Assembly: GCF_000429525.1 (NCBI RefSeq)
Contig: NZ_AUCA01000015.1
Span: forward strand, 1-64,000
Reading direction: 5' to 3'
DNA from: Alicyclobacillus contaminans DSM 17975
GTDB taxonomy: Bacteria; Bacillota; Bacilli; Alicyclobacillales; Alicyclobacillaceae
DNA length: 64,000 nt
A model generated the notes under the pieces. The model ran no database searches. It was not told where the DNA came from and saw only the letters and a program-made list of their open reading frames with translations. Below are positions 16,501-23,598 of the stretch, in pieces. Both the position numbers and the translations under genes were made by a program. The stretch's first letter is position 1, and every line of letters starts with the position of its first letter.

Positions 16501-18666
16501 GCGGGACAAAACCGGCGCTACCGGGTGACGCATGGCTTCGGATACACGCGAGTGGAACAACTGGACGGCGACATCACGCACGCCATGGAGACGGTGGTTC
16601 CCTTGGATCACCCCGTCAAATTGACACGTCTGCACCTGCGCAATCAGAGCGGGGTGACGCGGCGCATCGCCATCACGTATTTCGCCGATTGGGTGATTGG
16701 CGTGGACCGGGAAGCGCAATCTCCATTTGTGGTGACGGAGTGGGATGATGACTGCCGCACGCTGCTCGCCTGGAACACCTACCAGCAGGCGTTTCGGGAC
16801 GCGGTGGCCTTTCTTCACGTCGCTCCGCAGGTGGAGGGGCAGGTGGCTGCCGACTGTGTGAACTGGTCGTGGACGGGAGACAGGATGGCGTTCTTTGGCC
16901 GCGGCGGCAGTCATCAACGGCCGGCTGCCCTCGCCTATCCGGAGTTGCCGCGAAAGGCCGGGTGCTTCGCCAACGCCTGCGGCGCCGTACAGGTGGTGGT
17001 GGAGATCCCGGCTGGGGCCGAGACCACCGTCATGCTTTTGCTCGGCTGCACGTCGTCGCGCGCGGAGGTGAAGTGGCTGGTGGAAAAGTACCGGCACGCC
17101 GGACTGTACGCGCTGGCACGGCGGGACGTGGATGCGTACTGGAACAAAATCTGCGGTCAGGTTCAGGTGCAAACCCCGGACAGGGCGATGGATGTCCTGC
17201 TCAACGGCTGGCTGTTGTACCAGGCGCTGGCCTGCCGGTTGTGGGCGAGAACCGCGGTTTACCAGGCGGGGGGCGCGTTCGGTTTTCGCGATCAGTTGCA
17301 GGACTCGCTCAGCTTGCTTCACGCGGATCCGGACATCGCCAGAGCGCAAATCCTGCGCAACGCGGCGCATCAGTACGAAGAAGGCGATGTTCAACACTGG
17401 TGGCACGAAGAGACGGGCAAAGGGATTCGCACACGGTATTCCGATGACCTCTTGTGGCTGCCGTACGCCGTTTCCCGTTACGTGGAGCACACCGGAGACA
17501 CCGGCCTATTGGACGAGCGTGTACCGTATCTGCACAGTGAACCGCTGAAGCCGGACGAAACGGAGCGGTACGAGGATACGGTGGTTTCCACCGAAACCGG
17601 CACGGTTCTGGACCATTGTCTGCGCGCCATCCGCCGTGCGTGCTCCTTCGGCGAACACGGACTGCCGCACATGGGAATTGGCGACTGGAACGACGGGATG
17701 AACCAGGTCGGCGCCCGCGGCCGCGGGGAGAGCGTGTGGCTGGGGTGGTTCCTGCTCGACGTGCTGAACCGATTCACCCATTTCCCGGCGGGGGTGCTGC
17801 CCGAGGCGGACGTGGCGGCGTTCAAACAGACGGCCGAGCGTCTCCAGCGCAATTTGAACGAATTCGCGTGGGACGGCGCCTGGTTCCGCCGCGCGTACAC
17901 CGATGCTGGAACGTGGCTCGGCAGCATCCAGGACAGGGAATGCCGCATCGATGCCATCGCCCAGTCCTGGTCGGTGTTGTCCCAAGGGACTTCCGAAGAA
18001 CGCCAGCGGCGGGCCATGCGTTCCTTTGAACGGGAATTGGTCGATCCGCACCTCCGCGTGGCTCGCCTCCTCACCCCGGCGTTTGATGAGACAATGCCGA
18101 GCCCCGGCTACATCCAGGGCTATCCTCCTGGCATTCGGGAGAACGGCGGGCAGTACACGCACGGGGTGATCTGGAGCATCGCGGCGTGGGCCATGTTGGG
18201 CGCGCGGGACAAGGCGCACGCGTTGTTCCAGTTGCTCAATCCCATCACACACACGCAGTCGGAGCGGGATGTGGCGCAATTCGGCAACGAACCGTACGTG
18301 ATGACGGCAGACATCTACACCGCGCCGCCGCACGAAGGGCGGGGAGGATGGTCCTGGTACACGGGCGCGGCCGGGTGGATGTATCAAGTGGGGCTTGAAT
18401 CTGTGCTCGGGGTGACCCGTCGCGGCCATCGTTTGCGCATTCGCCCCTGCGTGCCGGAGTCGTGGGCGTCGTTTCAGGTAAGGTATCGATTTGGTGCCAC
18501 GGTGTATGAGATCACGGTTCACTGTCAACCGTCCGAGGACGCGCCCCGCTGGGTGGTGGACGGCGTGGCCATGACCGGGCAGGATGAACTGGAATTGGTG
18601 AACGACGGCAAGATCCATACGGTGGAGGTCAATGCACCGGCAGCACCTTTGGAAACGGTCGGATAA
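10570..18666 (+). CDS. Cyclic beta-1,2-glucan synthase (NdvB/ChvB-type, GT84-GH94)
   Basis: Giant 2698-residue membrane enzyme predicted to polymerise UDP-glucose into beta-1,2-glucan and cyclise it. A GT84 module (about 470-790) has VDADTKLPIG near 602, SHDVLEGG, and QRRQHRWVRGDWQ near 746, the Q/RxxRW motif. TM segments lie near 387-440, 795-845 and 905-955. A glycoamylase-like domain spans about 977-1375 (WAYYNHYVTEADLWLP, GISESGYYAFDYQHNYQY). Beta-sandwich GH94-type modules and an (alpha/alpha) barrel follow, with catalytic IGDWNDGMNQVG near 2370. Length fits the family (about 2800). GAGGAGG lies 5 nt before ATG; the frame is open to 10513. No ndvA-type exporter is adjacent, though an ABC-2 exporter operon follows. 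Such synthases are best known from Rhizobiales. Confidence 0.9.
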   Translation: MILNTEQLQARARALALTHDTASARRPEGRFLPRFRADVDSLHQFAVELTRHKSICVQPAEDWLLDHIAFLETQAHVVMRELPRNVLRLLPRLQGSGAPRVYALCDAYLEAVDGRYDPATLTRFLQAYQQVSVLKTIECWVLPSAMRVAIIRQLAAVMRVVRHHHQTCERIHTLLTSARSRSLTSEDIRGLLEDSIGGRELTATEVVHWVRHLSEWNADIKTVREWLIAHVENGMHSLEQMVSYERELQADQQVMCGNLVRSLHALERHPWRQTFIAISEVEQRLLQDATGDYERMDMESRDVLRQRVVRVAQQLRVPETLVAETAVRLAKREWDLVNDTQTDIPRSACLAFYLLHPEGLRALRGAIREQTRPRPLPRWVFRRHPLASYLTGLALLFAAGLIAVGTVVGRSGVASPWAWVAVLLAIAIPVSEWAVTVAHSWIEHRCRPTPLLRYDFSEELPDDAKTLVVVPVLWSSIAEVDEVMETLRVHYLANRQRNIHFAVLSDFPDAPTAEHPEDAELVEHAVAVVNDLRREYGADTFFLFHRARRHNAADNVYMGWERKRGKLVELAEYLAGKRETSFETVVGEESVLPQIRYILTVDADTKLPIGVVGRLAGTIHLPYNRPRLNASGTRVVAGYGVIQPRVGASYASVQASRFAALWAGQPGVDPYAFAVSNPYQDWFDQAVFVGKGIFDVAVFRRVLADRIPDNQVLSHDVLEGGFLRAGLASDIEVVEAHPETIYAYQRRQHRWVRGDWQLLRWLGRVCPNRAGERQLNDLCGIARWHIVDHCRRSLLHPALFVVSALGAGWLPGSPAAWEGLVLLTLFLPALRAAVLSVGGRQRGRDVVVATAQCLVQALVLPFTAVLQVDAVARSLYRMGVSHRRLLEWVPSAHTDREANGGRVFVYEPAGYAAALAWVAAAFASGTQTGRASAVLALGLWLAARPVARWLGRPRRHPKRPWLQQAEPNLRGLAEKIWAYYNHYVTEADLWLPPDNVQYHPRETVAHRTSPTNIGLYLACVVAAWDLGMIDAADMLDRLERTLKTVASLEKWHGHLYNWYDTQTGRPLPPRYVSTVDSGNLVTCLMVVHEALRGCGERYPQWAIRVTALRETVDQLVTATDFRPLYNADERLLSLGHHVDAERKDDILYDLLASEARQASFVAIALGQVPVTHWFTLARTMTRVARWKTLLSWSGTMFEYLMPSLVMRTYPGTIWAETYEGVIHRQRAFAERNGVPFGISESGYYAFDYQHNYQYRAFGVPGLGLDRGLEQQLVTAPYAALLALPFAGEVALEALRKYERLGAMGPYGYYEAVDFTKRRLPPGSRHEVVKSFMAHHQGMGLLAIANLLCDESIIRRFHAHPNVRAAELLLQERAPTRVSWTVQTAHRDAKPPAFDAHRHTGTRTFHAPTPLPEVNVLSNGRITSVLTQDGTGMLLWNGASVTRWREDAAMDRSGIAVYIHNPLTDETWSPARYPCASADTDWNVQFRLDKTCYETLQNGVESRYEVAVSPHLDAEVRRLKLINRSQATKTLEVTSYLELALAPQSTDSAHPAFSKLFVQTQYERSHECLLAKRRPRDAEEKERWAGHSVLVDGPVVGDVEYETDRAAFIGRGAELAAPRGLQGKLQGTVGSVADPALVVRRGIHLPPGAEAVVYFVTGLGASRDEVLHAMEQLCEPAQLDAVFDHAWVRAQMDLRHLGLSAEEAAEAQMFAGRWLYQATMPRARREAVRRNLLGVSALWPLGISGDAPIAVVQFEHAADFPFLARVTRMHQYLCGLGLPLDLVVLDDTGGGYLDVWMHRLQDELAMHGVANMQRVTAVQRDRLSDAELTLLRATARVWLRAGGPSLAAQLSVPAEDWPTLATAPELVAAHSPARGLPAALASGAEFANGYGGFVEGGRAYQILVQPGKQPPRPWTNVLANPHFGTLVTELGTGYTWWKNARECKVTPWTNDPVLDPPGEAVYLQDTQTGEAWSAAPKPAGQNRRYRVTHGFGYTRVEQLDGDITHAMETVVPLDHPVKLTRLHLRNQSGVTRRIAITYFADWVIGVDREAQSPFVVTEWDDDCRTLLAWNTYQQAFRDAVAFLHVAPQVEGQVAADCVNWSWTGDRMAFFGRGGSHQRPAALAYPELPRKAGCFANACGAVQVVVEIPAGAETTVMLLLGCTSSRAEVKWLVEKYRHAGLYALARRDVDAYWNKICGQVQVQTPDRAMDVLLNGWLLYQALACRLWARTAVYQAGGAFGFRDQLQDSLSLLHADPDIARAQILRNAAHQYEEGDVQHWWHEETGKGIRTRYSDDLLWLPYAVSRYVEHTGDTGLLDERVPYLHSEPLKPDETERYEDTVVSTETGTVLDHCLRAIRRACSFGEHGLPHMGIGDWNDGMNQVGARGRGESVWLGWFLLDVLNRFTHFPAGVLPEADVAAFKQTAERLQRNLNEFAWDGAWFRRAYTDAGTWLGSIQDRECRIDAIAQSWSVLSQGTSEERQRRAMRSFERELVDPHLRVARLLTPAFDETMPSPGYIQGYPPGIRENGGQYTHGVIWSIAAWAMLGARDKAHALFQLLNPITHTQSERDVAQFGNEPYVMTADIYTAPPHEGRGGWSWYTGAAGWMYQVGLESVLGVTRRGHRLRIRPCVPESWASFQVRYRFGATVYEITVHCQPSEDAPRWVVDGVAMTGQDELELVNDGKIHTVEVNAPAAPLETVG

Positions 18667-18684
18667 CCGCGTATCAACCAGGAC

Positions 18685-18731
18685 AGAGGCTGTCCCTCGG
18701 TGTCTGGGCACCGGTGGACCAGCCTCTTTTC
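18685..18731 (+). terminator. Terminator of the glucan synthase gene
   Basis: AGAGGCTG-TCC pairs with GGAC-CAGCCTCT, and CGGTG/CACCG makes an inner hairpin; TTTT follows. Confidence 0.85.
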
Positions 18732-18784
18732 GGCTGCACACGTCCTTTACTTTCCAGTTCGATTGAAGTACGGTGGTCTTGTGT

Positions 18785-18800
18785 GAGTGATTACTCACTC
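18785..18800. promoter_or_regulatory. Candidate TetR-family operator
   Basis: GAGTGA-TTAC-TCACTC is a perfect 6-bp-arm palindrome 20 bp upstream of the ABC ATPase start. It resembles TetR-family operators of the type TGAATGA-n4-TCATTCA. The operon's own TetR gene (20679) is the obvious candidate to bind it. Confidence 0.65.
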
Positions 18801-18820
18801 TTATTCTGGAGGTGATGCGA

Positions 18821-19567
18821 ATGACCCATGGGACTGCGGCCAAGGGGCAGACGGCCATCCGTGTGGCGCAGGTGCACAAGTCGTTCGGCAGAAAGCACGT
18901 GTTGCGGGACATCACGCTCACGGTGGAGTCCGGGGAAATTTTCGGTTTGCTGGGACCGTCCGGATCGGGCAAAACGACATTGGTGAAGTTGATTGCAGGA
19001 TTGGACGATGCGACCTCCGGCGAGGTGGAGGTGGCAGGCGTGCGCATGCCGAGCCTTGGCATGTTGAGCAAGATTGGCTACATGGCTCAATCGGATGCGC
19101 TGTACACGGAACTGACGGCCAAGGAGAACCTGGCGTTTTTCGCGTCGTTGTACGGGCTGTCGGGCGTGCAACGGGCGAAGCGAATGGCCGAGGTGATGGA
19201 GCTGGTGAACCTGTCCGATGCCATGAATGGGGTGGTGTCGGCGTACTCCGGGGGCATGAAGCGGCGGCTGTCGCTCGCCATCGCGCTGCTGCACCAACCG
19301 GGAATCCTGATTCTGGATGAACCGACGGTGGGGATTGATCCCGTCCTGCGCAAGGCGGTCTGGGACGAATTGAAGCGGATGAGCGAGGCGGGAACCACCA
19401 TTCTGGTCACGACGCACGTGATGGACGAAGCGGAAAAATGCCATCGCCTGGGATTGATCCGCAATGGCGTTGTGATGGCGGTCGGCACGCCGGAGCAATT
19501 GAAGCAGGACACCGGAGCCGGCAGTGTGGAGGAAGCCTTCCTTGTGTACGGAGGTGGCGAACAATGA
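18821..19567 (+). CDS. ABC transporter ATP-binding protein (ABC-2 exporter)
   Basis: 248-residue cytoplasmic ATPase of a DrrA/NatA-like ABC-2 exporter. Walker A GPSGSGKTT, the MAQSDALYTELTAKENL Q-loop region, signature YSGGMKRRLSLAIAL, Walker B ILILDEPTVGID and the H-loop VTTHVMDEAEKC are all intact. GGAGGTGA lies 5 nt before the ATG at 18821; GTG 18812 and ATG 18815 are too close to it. It overlaps the permease gene by 4 nt (ATGA), so they are translationally coupled. First gene of ATPase-permease-TetR; substrate unknown, drug or lipid export possible. Confidence 0.92.
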   Translation: MTHGTAAKGQTAIRVAQVHKSFGRKHVLRDITLTVESGEIFGLLGPSGSGKTTLVKLIAGLDDATSGEVEVAGVRMPSLGMLSKIGYMAQSDALYTELTAKENLAFFASLYGLSGVQRAKRMAEVMELVNLSDAMNGVVSAYSGGMKRRLSLAIALLHQPGILILDEPTVGIDPVLRKAVWDELKRMSEAGTTILVTTHVMDEAEKCHRLGLIRNGVVMAVGTPEQLKQDTGAGSVEEAFLVYGGGEQ

Positions 19568-20595
19568 GGCTTGGTGCGTTGATTCTGCGCATTGTCCGTC
19601 AATTCTGGCACGACAAGCGTACGCTGGGGCTGATGTTCATTGCGCCGCTCCTGGTTCTGTGGCTTGTGTCGCTGGTATTCAACGGAAACGCCTATCATCC
19701 ACACGTGGGCACAGTTCAGCTGCCGGCGCAGTGGACGGCCCAGCTCTCCCGCGCGGGTGCTGACGTGTCCACCTATGATACGGCTGCGGCGGCGGAGTCC
19801 GCGCTGAAATCGCATGAATTGGACGCCTATGTAGCGTGGAGTTCGGGAACGCTGCAGGTGAGACTGGAAGGCAGCGATCCGTCCATCAACAAATCGGTGC
19901 TGCTGTTGCTGCAACAGGCGCTGTCCACCCATGCGGCGCCCGTCGGCGGGGTTCCGACGTCGGTCATCACGTATCTGTACGGATCGGCCGACATGTCCAC
20001 GTTCGATGGCGTGGGTCCGGTATTGATTGGGGTATTCGCATTTTTCTTCGTCTTCTTGATTGCCGGGATTGCCTTTTTGCGGGAACGGACGAGCGGAACC
20101 CTGGAGCGGTTGATGGCGACGCCGCTTCGGCGCTGGGAAATGGTGCTCGGATATGTGATTGGGTTCGGCATTTTCACCACCCTTCAGTCGGCGGTCCTGA
20201 CCGCGTTTGCCGTCTACGGCCTCGGGCTGATGATGAACGGCCAGTTGGTGCTGCTGTTGCTGGTCACGCTGCTGTTGTCCATGACCGCATTGACTCTGGG
20301 GACGCTGCTGTCGTCGTTTGCGAACTCGGAGTTTCAAATGATGCAGTTCATTCCTTTGGTGATTGTGCCGCAAATCTTCCTGTCCGGGTTGTTCAACATG
20401 GACAACATGGCGGTGTGGCTGCGCTGGCTCGGCAAGATGATGCCGTTGTCCTACGCTGCCGATGCGCTGCGGGACGTGATGATCCGCGGGCGAGGTCTCA
20501 CGGACATTTATCCGGATCTCCTGATGCTGCTCGCGTTTTCGCTGGTGTTCATGGTGGCCAACACCATTTCGTTGCGGAAGTACCGAAGAGTTTAG
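19564..20595 (+). CDS. ABC-2 type transporter permease
   Basis: 343-residue membrane protein with ABC2_membrane_3-like layout. One TM helix lies near 22-40 (LGLMFIAPLLVLWLVSLVF). An extracytoplasmic segment of about 120 residues follows, then five TM helices from about 155 to 335, with the ABC-2 signature GTLERLMATPLRRWEMVLGY between the first two. The frame is open further left, but the ATG at 19564 overlaps the ATPase stop and starts a normal permease. It forms the pore of the exporter with the upstream ATPase. Confidence 0.9.
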   Translation: MRLGALILRIVRQFWHDKRTLGLMFIAPLLVLWLVSLVFNGNAYHPHVGTVQLPAQWTAQLSRAGADVSTYDTAAAAESALKSHELDAYVAWSSGTLQVRLEGSDPSINKSVLLLLQQALSTHAAPVGGVPTSVITYLYGSADMSTFDGVGPVLIGVFAFFFVFLIAGIAFLRERTSGTLERLMATPLRRWEMVLGYVIGFGIFTTLQSAVLTAFAVYGLGLMMNGQLVLLLLVTLLLSMTALTLGTLLSSFANSEFQMMQFIPLVIVPQIFLSGLFNMDNMAVWLRWLGKMMPLSYAADALRDVMIRGRGLTDIYPDLLMLLAFSLVFMVANTISLRKYRRV

Positions 20596-20678
20596 TATCG
20601 TGATATGGAATGGGCGCGGTGGCGGGCCAATTTTCCGCAGGCCGCGCTCAGCATTTCAATTCAGAGAGGTGCGGACAC

Positions 20679-21338
20679 GTGGCGGATCAGGTGGAACAAT
20701 GGGTCGCGGAACTGCTTCGGCTGAGCGACGAGGACGAGAAGTTCACCGAGAAGCAGTTGAAGATTGTGCAGGCAGCCATTGAGATGTTTTCCGAGAAGGG
20801 GTACGCTGCCACGTCCACCAGTGAAATCGCGCAGCGCGCGGGTGTGGCGGAAGGGACCATATTCCGGCACTACAAGACGAAAAAGGATCTGTTGGTGTCC
20901 ATCGTCGCTCCCGTGATGTCCAAGTTGGTCGCGCCGTTTGTCCTGCGCGATTTTTACGAGGTGCTGGATTCGAACTACGTCCGCTACGAGGACTTTGTTC
21001 GAGCGCTCTTGCAGAATCGCTTGGAATTCGCGAAAAAGTACTTTCCCATTTTGAAAATCATGATCCACGAAATCCCCTTTCAACCGGAACTGCAATCGCA
21101 GTTCAAGGAACACGTCGGCAAACAGGTCATCGAACGCATCCGTGTCATCGTGGAGCGGTTTCAGGCACAGGGGCAGATTGTGGACATGCCGCCGTATACC
21201 GTGATGCGGTTGACCGCTTCGACCGTGATTGGCTATTTGTTCGCCCGCTTCTTCCTGGTGCCCGAGCTGGATTGGGATGACCCACAGGAAATGGAGTACA
21301 CCGTCCGCTTCATCATGCAGGGTCTGCGGCCGTCCTGA
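20679..21338 (+). CDS. TetR-family transcriptional regulator
   Basis: 219 residues. The N-terminal helix-turn-helix (about 25-70) has IVQAAIEMFSEKGYAATSTSEIAQRAGVAEGTIFRHYKTKKDLL, a textbook TetR signature. The C-terminal domain (LEFAKKYFPILKIMIHEIPFQPEL ... VERFQAQGQIVDM) is the ligand and dimer part. Start chosen at GTG 20679 with AGAGAGGTG about 7 nt upstream. Third gene of the exporter operon, so it likely represses it through the palindrome at 18785. An upstream in-frame start at 20610 would add 23 residues without a ribosome site. Confidence 0.92.
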   Translation: MADQVEQWVAELLRLSDEDEKFTEKQLKIVQAAIEMFSEKGYAATSTSEIAQRAGVAEGTIFRHYKTKKDLLVSIVAPVMSKLVAPFVLRDFYEVLDSNYVRYEDFVRALLQNRLEFAKKYFPILKIMIHEIPFQPELQSQFKEHVGKQVIERIRVIVERFQAQGQIVDMPPYTVMRLTASTVIGYLFARFFLVPELDWDDPQEMEYTVRFIMQGLRPS

Positions 21339-21431
21339 TGAAGCCATGCGGATACCGCTCGAGAACTTCTCCCCTCCCTGTCCGCCCGCATAGGTCCGTT
21401 TCCAATTTGGAGATGCACGAATGTAGAGTGA

Positions 21432-21468
21432 ATGTTCGTGCCGAGAAAACGAACATACCATTTTCTCG
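21432..21468 (+). other. Two overlapping, mutually exclusive inverted repeats
   Basis: ATGTTCGT (21432-21439) pairs with ACGAACAT (21449-21456), and CGAGAAAA (21442-21449) pairs with TTTTCTCG (21461-21468). The two stems share bases, so only one can form at a time. They lie between tetR and the two-component promoter. They may be a terminator variant for the exporter operon or a protein site. The rest of the 248-bp gap holds the promoter listed next and nothing else seen. Confidence 0.6.
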
Positions 21469-21489
21469 ATTTGCGCAGTCAATGCAAGG

Positions 21490-21521
21490 TTGAAACAGTT
21501 TTGAAGTAGACCGGGTATACT
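21490..21521 (+). promoter_or_regulatory. Promoter of the two-component operon with 11-bp-spaced TTGA direct repeats
   Basis: TTGAAA at 21490 and TTGAAG at 21501 are direct repeats 11 bp apart, and TATACT (-10) is at 21516-21521. No consensus -35 lies at 17 bp, so activation by a bound OmpR-type regulator is likely. The same arrangement recurs at 23469. Confidence 0.68.
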
Positions 21522-21586
21522 GAGTGACAAGGACAGGCCTCCACCCAATGCGGATGGCCGGCGCAGCGGCGGAAGGAGGGGTGCCG

Positions 21587-22267
21587 GTGAGAGTGTTGGT
21601 GGTGGAAGACGACGCTCATCTCGCCCGCGCATTAACGGAGCTTCTGCAAAAGCACGAATTTGAAGTGGACCATACGGATACGGTGTTCAACGCCATTGAT
21701 TTGGCCATGACCAGCGCGCATGACTGCATGGTGGTGGACGTCATGCTGCCGGATGGCGATGGCATGGAGTTCGTGGCGAAACTGCGGGAACTGGGGATTC
21801 ACACCCCGATTCTGATGTTGACCGCGCGTAACGCGCCCGAAGACCGAGTCCACGGACTGAATGCTGGTGCCGATGATTATTTGGGGAAACCGTTCAACGC
21901 CAGTGAGTTCATCGCGCGTATTGAGGCATTGATCCGGCGTGCCGCTGGATACACCGCCATTGATGTCATCACGCTTGGCCAGGCGGCGCTGCACAGAAAT
22001 TCACGCACCTTGTCCTATCACGGCCAGCACCTGGAACTGTCCAGCAAGGAGTTTTTGCTGTTGGAGTGCTTGATGCGCCACCCTAATCAGGTGTTGTCGC
22101 GAGATCAGTTGATATACCACGTGTGGGGGCCGGAGGCGGAACTGGCCGACAATGCGCTGGACACGTATGTGTACTTTCTGCGCAAGAAGTGCGCGCAGTT
22201 GGGGATCAAAAATATTATCAAAACCGTGCGGGGCCAAGGTTATATGATACACCCCAATCCTAGGTGA
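21587..22267 (+). CDS. OmpR/PhoB-family response regulator
   Basis: 226 residues. The receiver domain (1-115) has the acidic pocket E7/D8/D9, phosphoacceptor D51 (VVDVMLPDGDG), T79 and K101 (LGKPF). The C-terminal winged helix (about 128-224) has LELSSKEFLLLECLMRHPNQVLSRDQL and IIKTVRGQGYMIH. AAGGAGGGG lies 5 nt before the GTG at 21587. The kinase gene begins at the stop codon. The repeats before both this gene and 23599 are the likely binding sites. Confidence 0.93.
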   Translation: MRVLVVEDDAHLARALTELLQKHEFEVDHTDTVFNAIDLAMTSAHDCMVVDVMLPDGDGMEFVAKLRELGIHTPILMLTARNAPEDRVHGLNAGADDYLGKPFNASEFIARIEALIRRAAGYTAIDVITLGQAALHRNSRTLSYHGQHLELSSKEFLLLECLMRHPNQVLSRDQLIYHVWGPEAELADNALDTYVYFLRKKCAQLGIKNIIKTVRGQGYMIHPNPR

Positions 22268-22272
22268 GCGGG

Positions 22273-23442
22273 ATGCTGAAGCGATTTTACCTGCAGATTT
22301 CCTCGTTGATGATTCTCGGAACCGTGGTGCTGCTCGCCTGCTTCGGCGGGTTTGTGTACTTCGAACTGCAACGATACCTGCGCTTTGTATCAGAAGTAAG
22401 CCTCCGCTCCGAATACATGGAAGTTCATGACCGGTTGATGGAACCTGGAGCGTTGCCGGACATCTGGTCCCAGTTGGATACCTCGGACGACCAGGGAATG
22501 AGCATGTACGTGCTGATTCACACGGCTCACGCCGACTACATATCGCCTCATTCGCCGATTTCTTCCGAAGATATGTTGGCGCACGCGGAAGATGGCCACT
22601 ACACCACCATGATGGTGGGGGACTCGCCTTACCGCATGTTTGCGAAAACGTTCACCCAGGCGGGGCAGCGCGTACTGGTGGTGACCTGTGAGTCCACGGC
22701 GCAGGCGCACGAGACGTTGGAACATGTCCGAGATGTGCTCCTGTCTCTGGGGGTGGCGGGGATTTTGTGCGCCGTTTTGTTTCACCTCTGGATTGCTCGA
22801 AAGGCACTCATCCCGGCGCAAAAAACCTGGCAGGCGCATCAGGAAATGTTGGCGGAGATCTCCCATGAATTGCAGACCCCGCTGGCGACCATGAGCGCCA
22901 TTGTCAGCACCCATGTCGCGGATTCGGCCGTTCGAGAGGATTTGAGCCGAGAAATCCAGGAAGCCGCCAATCTTGTCAAGGACATTTTGTATCTCTCGCG
23001 GCTGAACGCCGAACCGTTCGAGGTGCCGCTGCAACCGGTGGCTGTGTCCGATCTGACGGAAGAGGTGATTGATCGATTCCAGCCGCTGCTGCAGCAGCGC
23101 CATATCGAGTTGGCCGGACATGCGCAGCCGGGATTGTTCGTGATGTCCACGCCGGAGATGTGGACGCGCCTCATCAGTGTCGTGTGCAAAAATTTGGCGG
23201 ATCATGCGGAGGCGGGGAGTCAGGCGACGTGGTCTCTTACGGCATGGGCTGCGACGGTGCAATTTCGATTGCGCAATCGCAGTCGCAAGGGCATCGGGGA
23301 GGCGCCGGCAGACGCCACCCGCGGCTTTGGCATGAAAATTGCCCGTCGCATTCTGCAGGAGATGCGTGGCCGGATGGACATTGAGCGGGACGGTCCATGG
23401 GTGATTACGACGGTGACGGTGCCGCGAAAGGTGAAGCTGTGA
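22273..23442 (+). CDS. Sensor histidine kinase with degenerate ATPase domain
   Basis: 389 residues. TM1 is near 10-30, an extracytoplasmic sensor of about 120 residues follows, and TM2 is near 155-174 (LLSLGVAGILCAVLFHLWIA). HisKA has H198 in EISHELQTPLATM. In the ATPase part the N box is CKNLADHA and a G2-like GFGMKIARRIL is present. The usual DxGxG G1 motif is replaced by LRNRSRKGIG. A GTG at 22264 overlaps the regulator stop; AGGTGA lies 6 nt before the ATG at 22273, which I prefer. It partners the response regulator at 21587. The signal is unknown; the downstream flavin/haem genes suggest envelope redox state. Confidence 0.85.
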   Translation: MLKRFYLQISSLMILGTVVLLACFGGFVYFELQRYLRFVSEVSLRSEYMEVHDRLMEPGALPDIWSQLDTSDDQGMSMYVLIHTAHADYISPHSPISSEDMLAHAEDGHYTTMMVGDSPYRMFAKTFTQAGQRVLVVTCESTAQAHETLEHVRDVLLSLGVAGILCAVLFHLWIARKALIPAQKTWQAHQEMLAEISHELQTPLATMSAIVSTHVADSAVREDLSREIQEAANLVKDILYLSRLNAEPFEVPLQPVAVSDLTEEVIDRFQPLLQQRHIELAGHAQPGLFVMSTPEMWTRLISVVCKNLADHAEAGSQATWSLTAWAATVQFRLRNRSRKGIGEAPADATRGFGMKIARRILQEMRGRMDIERDGPWVITTVTVPRKVKL

Positions 23443-23468
23443 TGTCCTACCAGGCCGCTTGGATCGGC

Positions 23469-23500
23469 TTGAGATGGTTTTGAGGTTTCACCGCTATGCT
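23469..23500 (+). promoter_or_regulatory. Promoter of the PGB-apbE-haem operon, matching the two-component promoter
   Basis: TTGAGA (23469) and TTGAGG (23480) are 11 bp apart with TATGCT at 23495-23500. The second TTGA starts 15 bp before the -10, exactly as at 21501/21516. Over the first 18 bases the two sites share 14 positions. The same response regulator probably drives both. Confidence 0.68.
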
Positions 23501-23598
23501 GGTCGCTGAACGGGAGTGATTTGAATTCATGACCAGCTTGTATCACCTGTTTGAAGTCCGTTTGATGGATGGGATGTAGGGTTACGGAGAGGAGGCTG

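Noticed and set aside
14416-17490. 1024-codon open frame on the minus strand inside the glucan synthase gene
   Set aside because: Antisense frame of a high-G+C gene; the protein is Arg/His/Gln/Pro-rich with no motif, while the plus strand has intact catalytic motifs.
21432-21456. LexA (SOS) box at ATGTTCGT...ACGAACAT
   Set aside because: The half-sites are in the reverse orientation and wrong spacing compared with CGAAC-n4-GTTCG.
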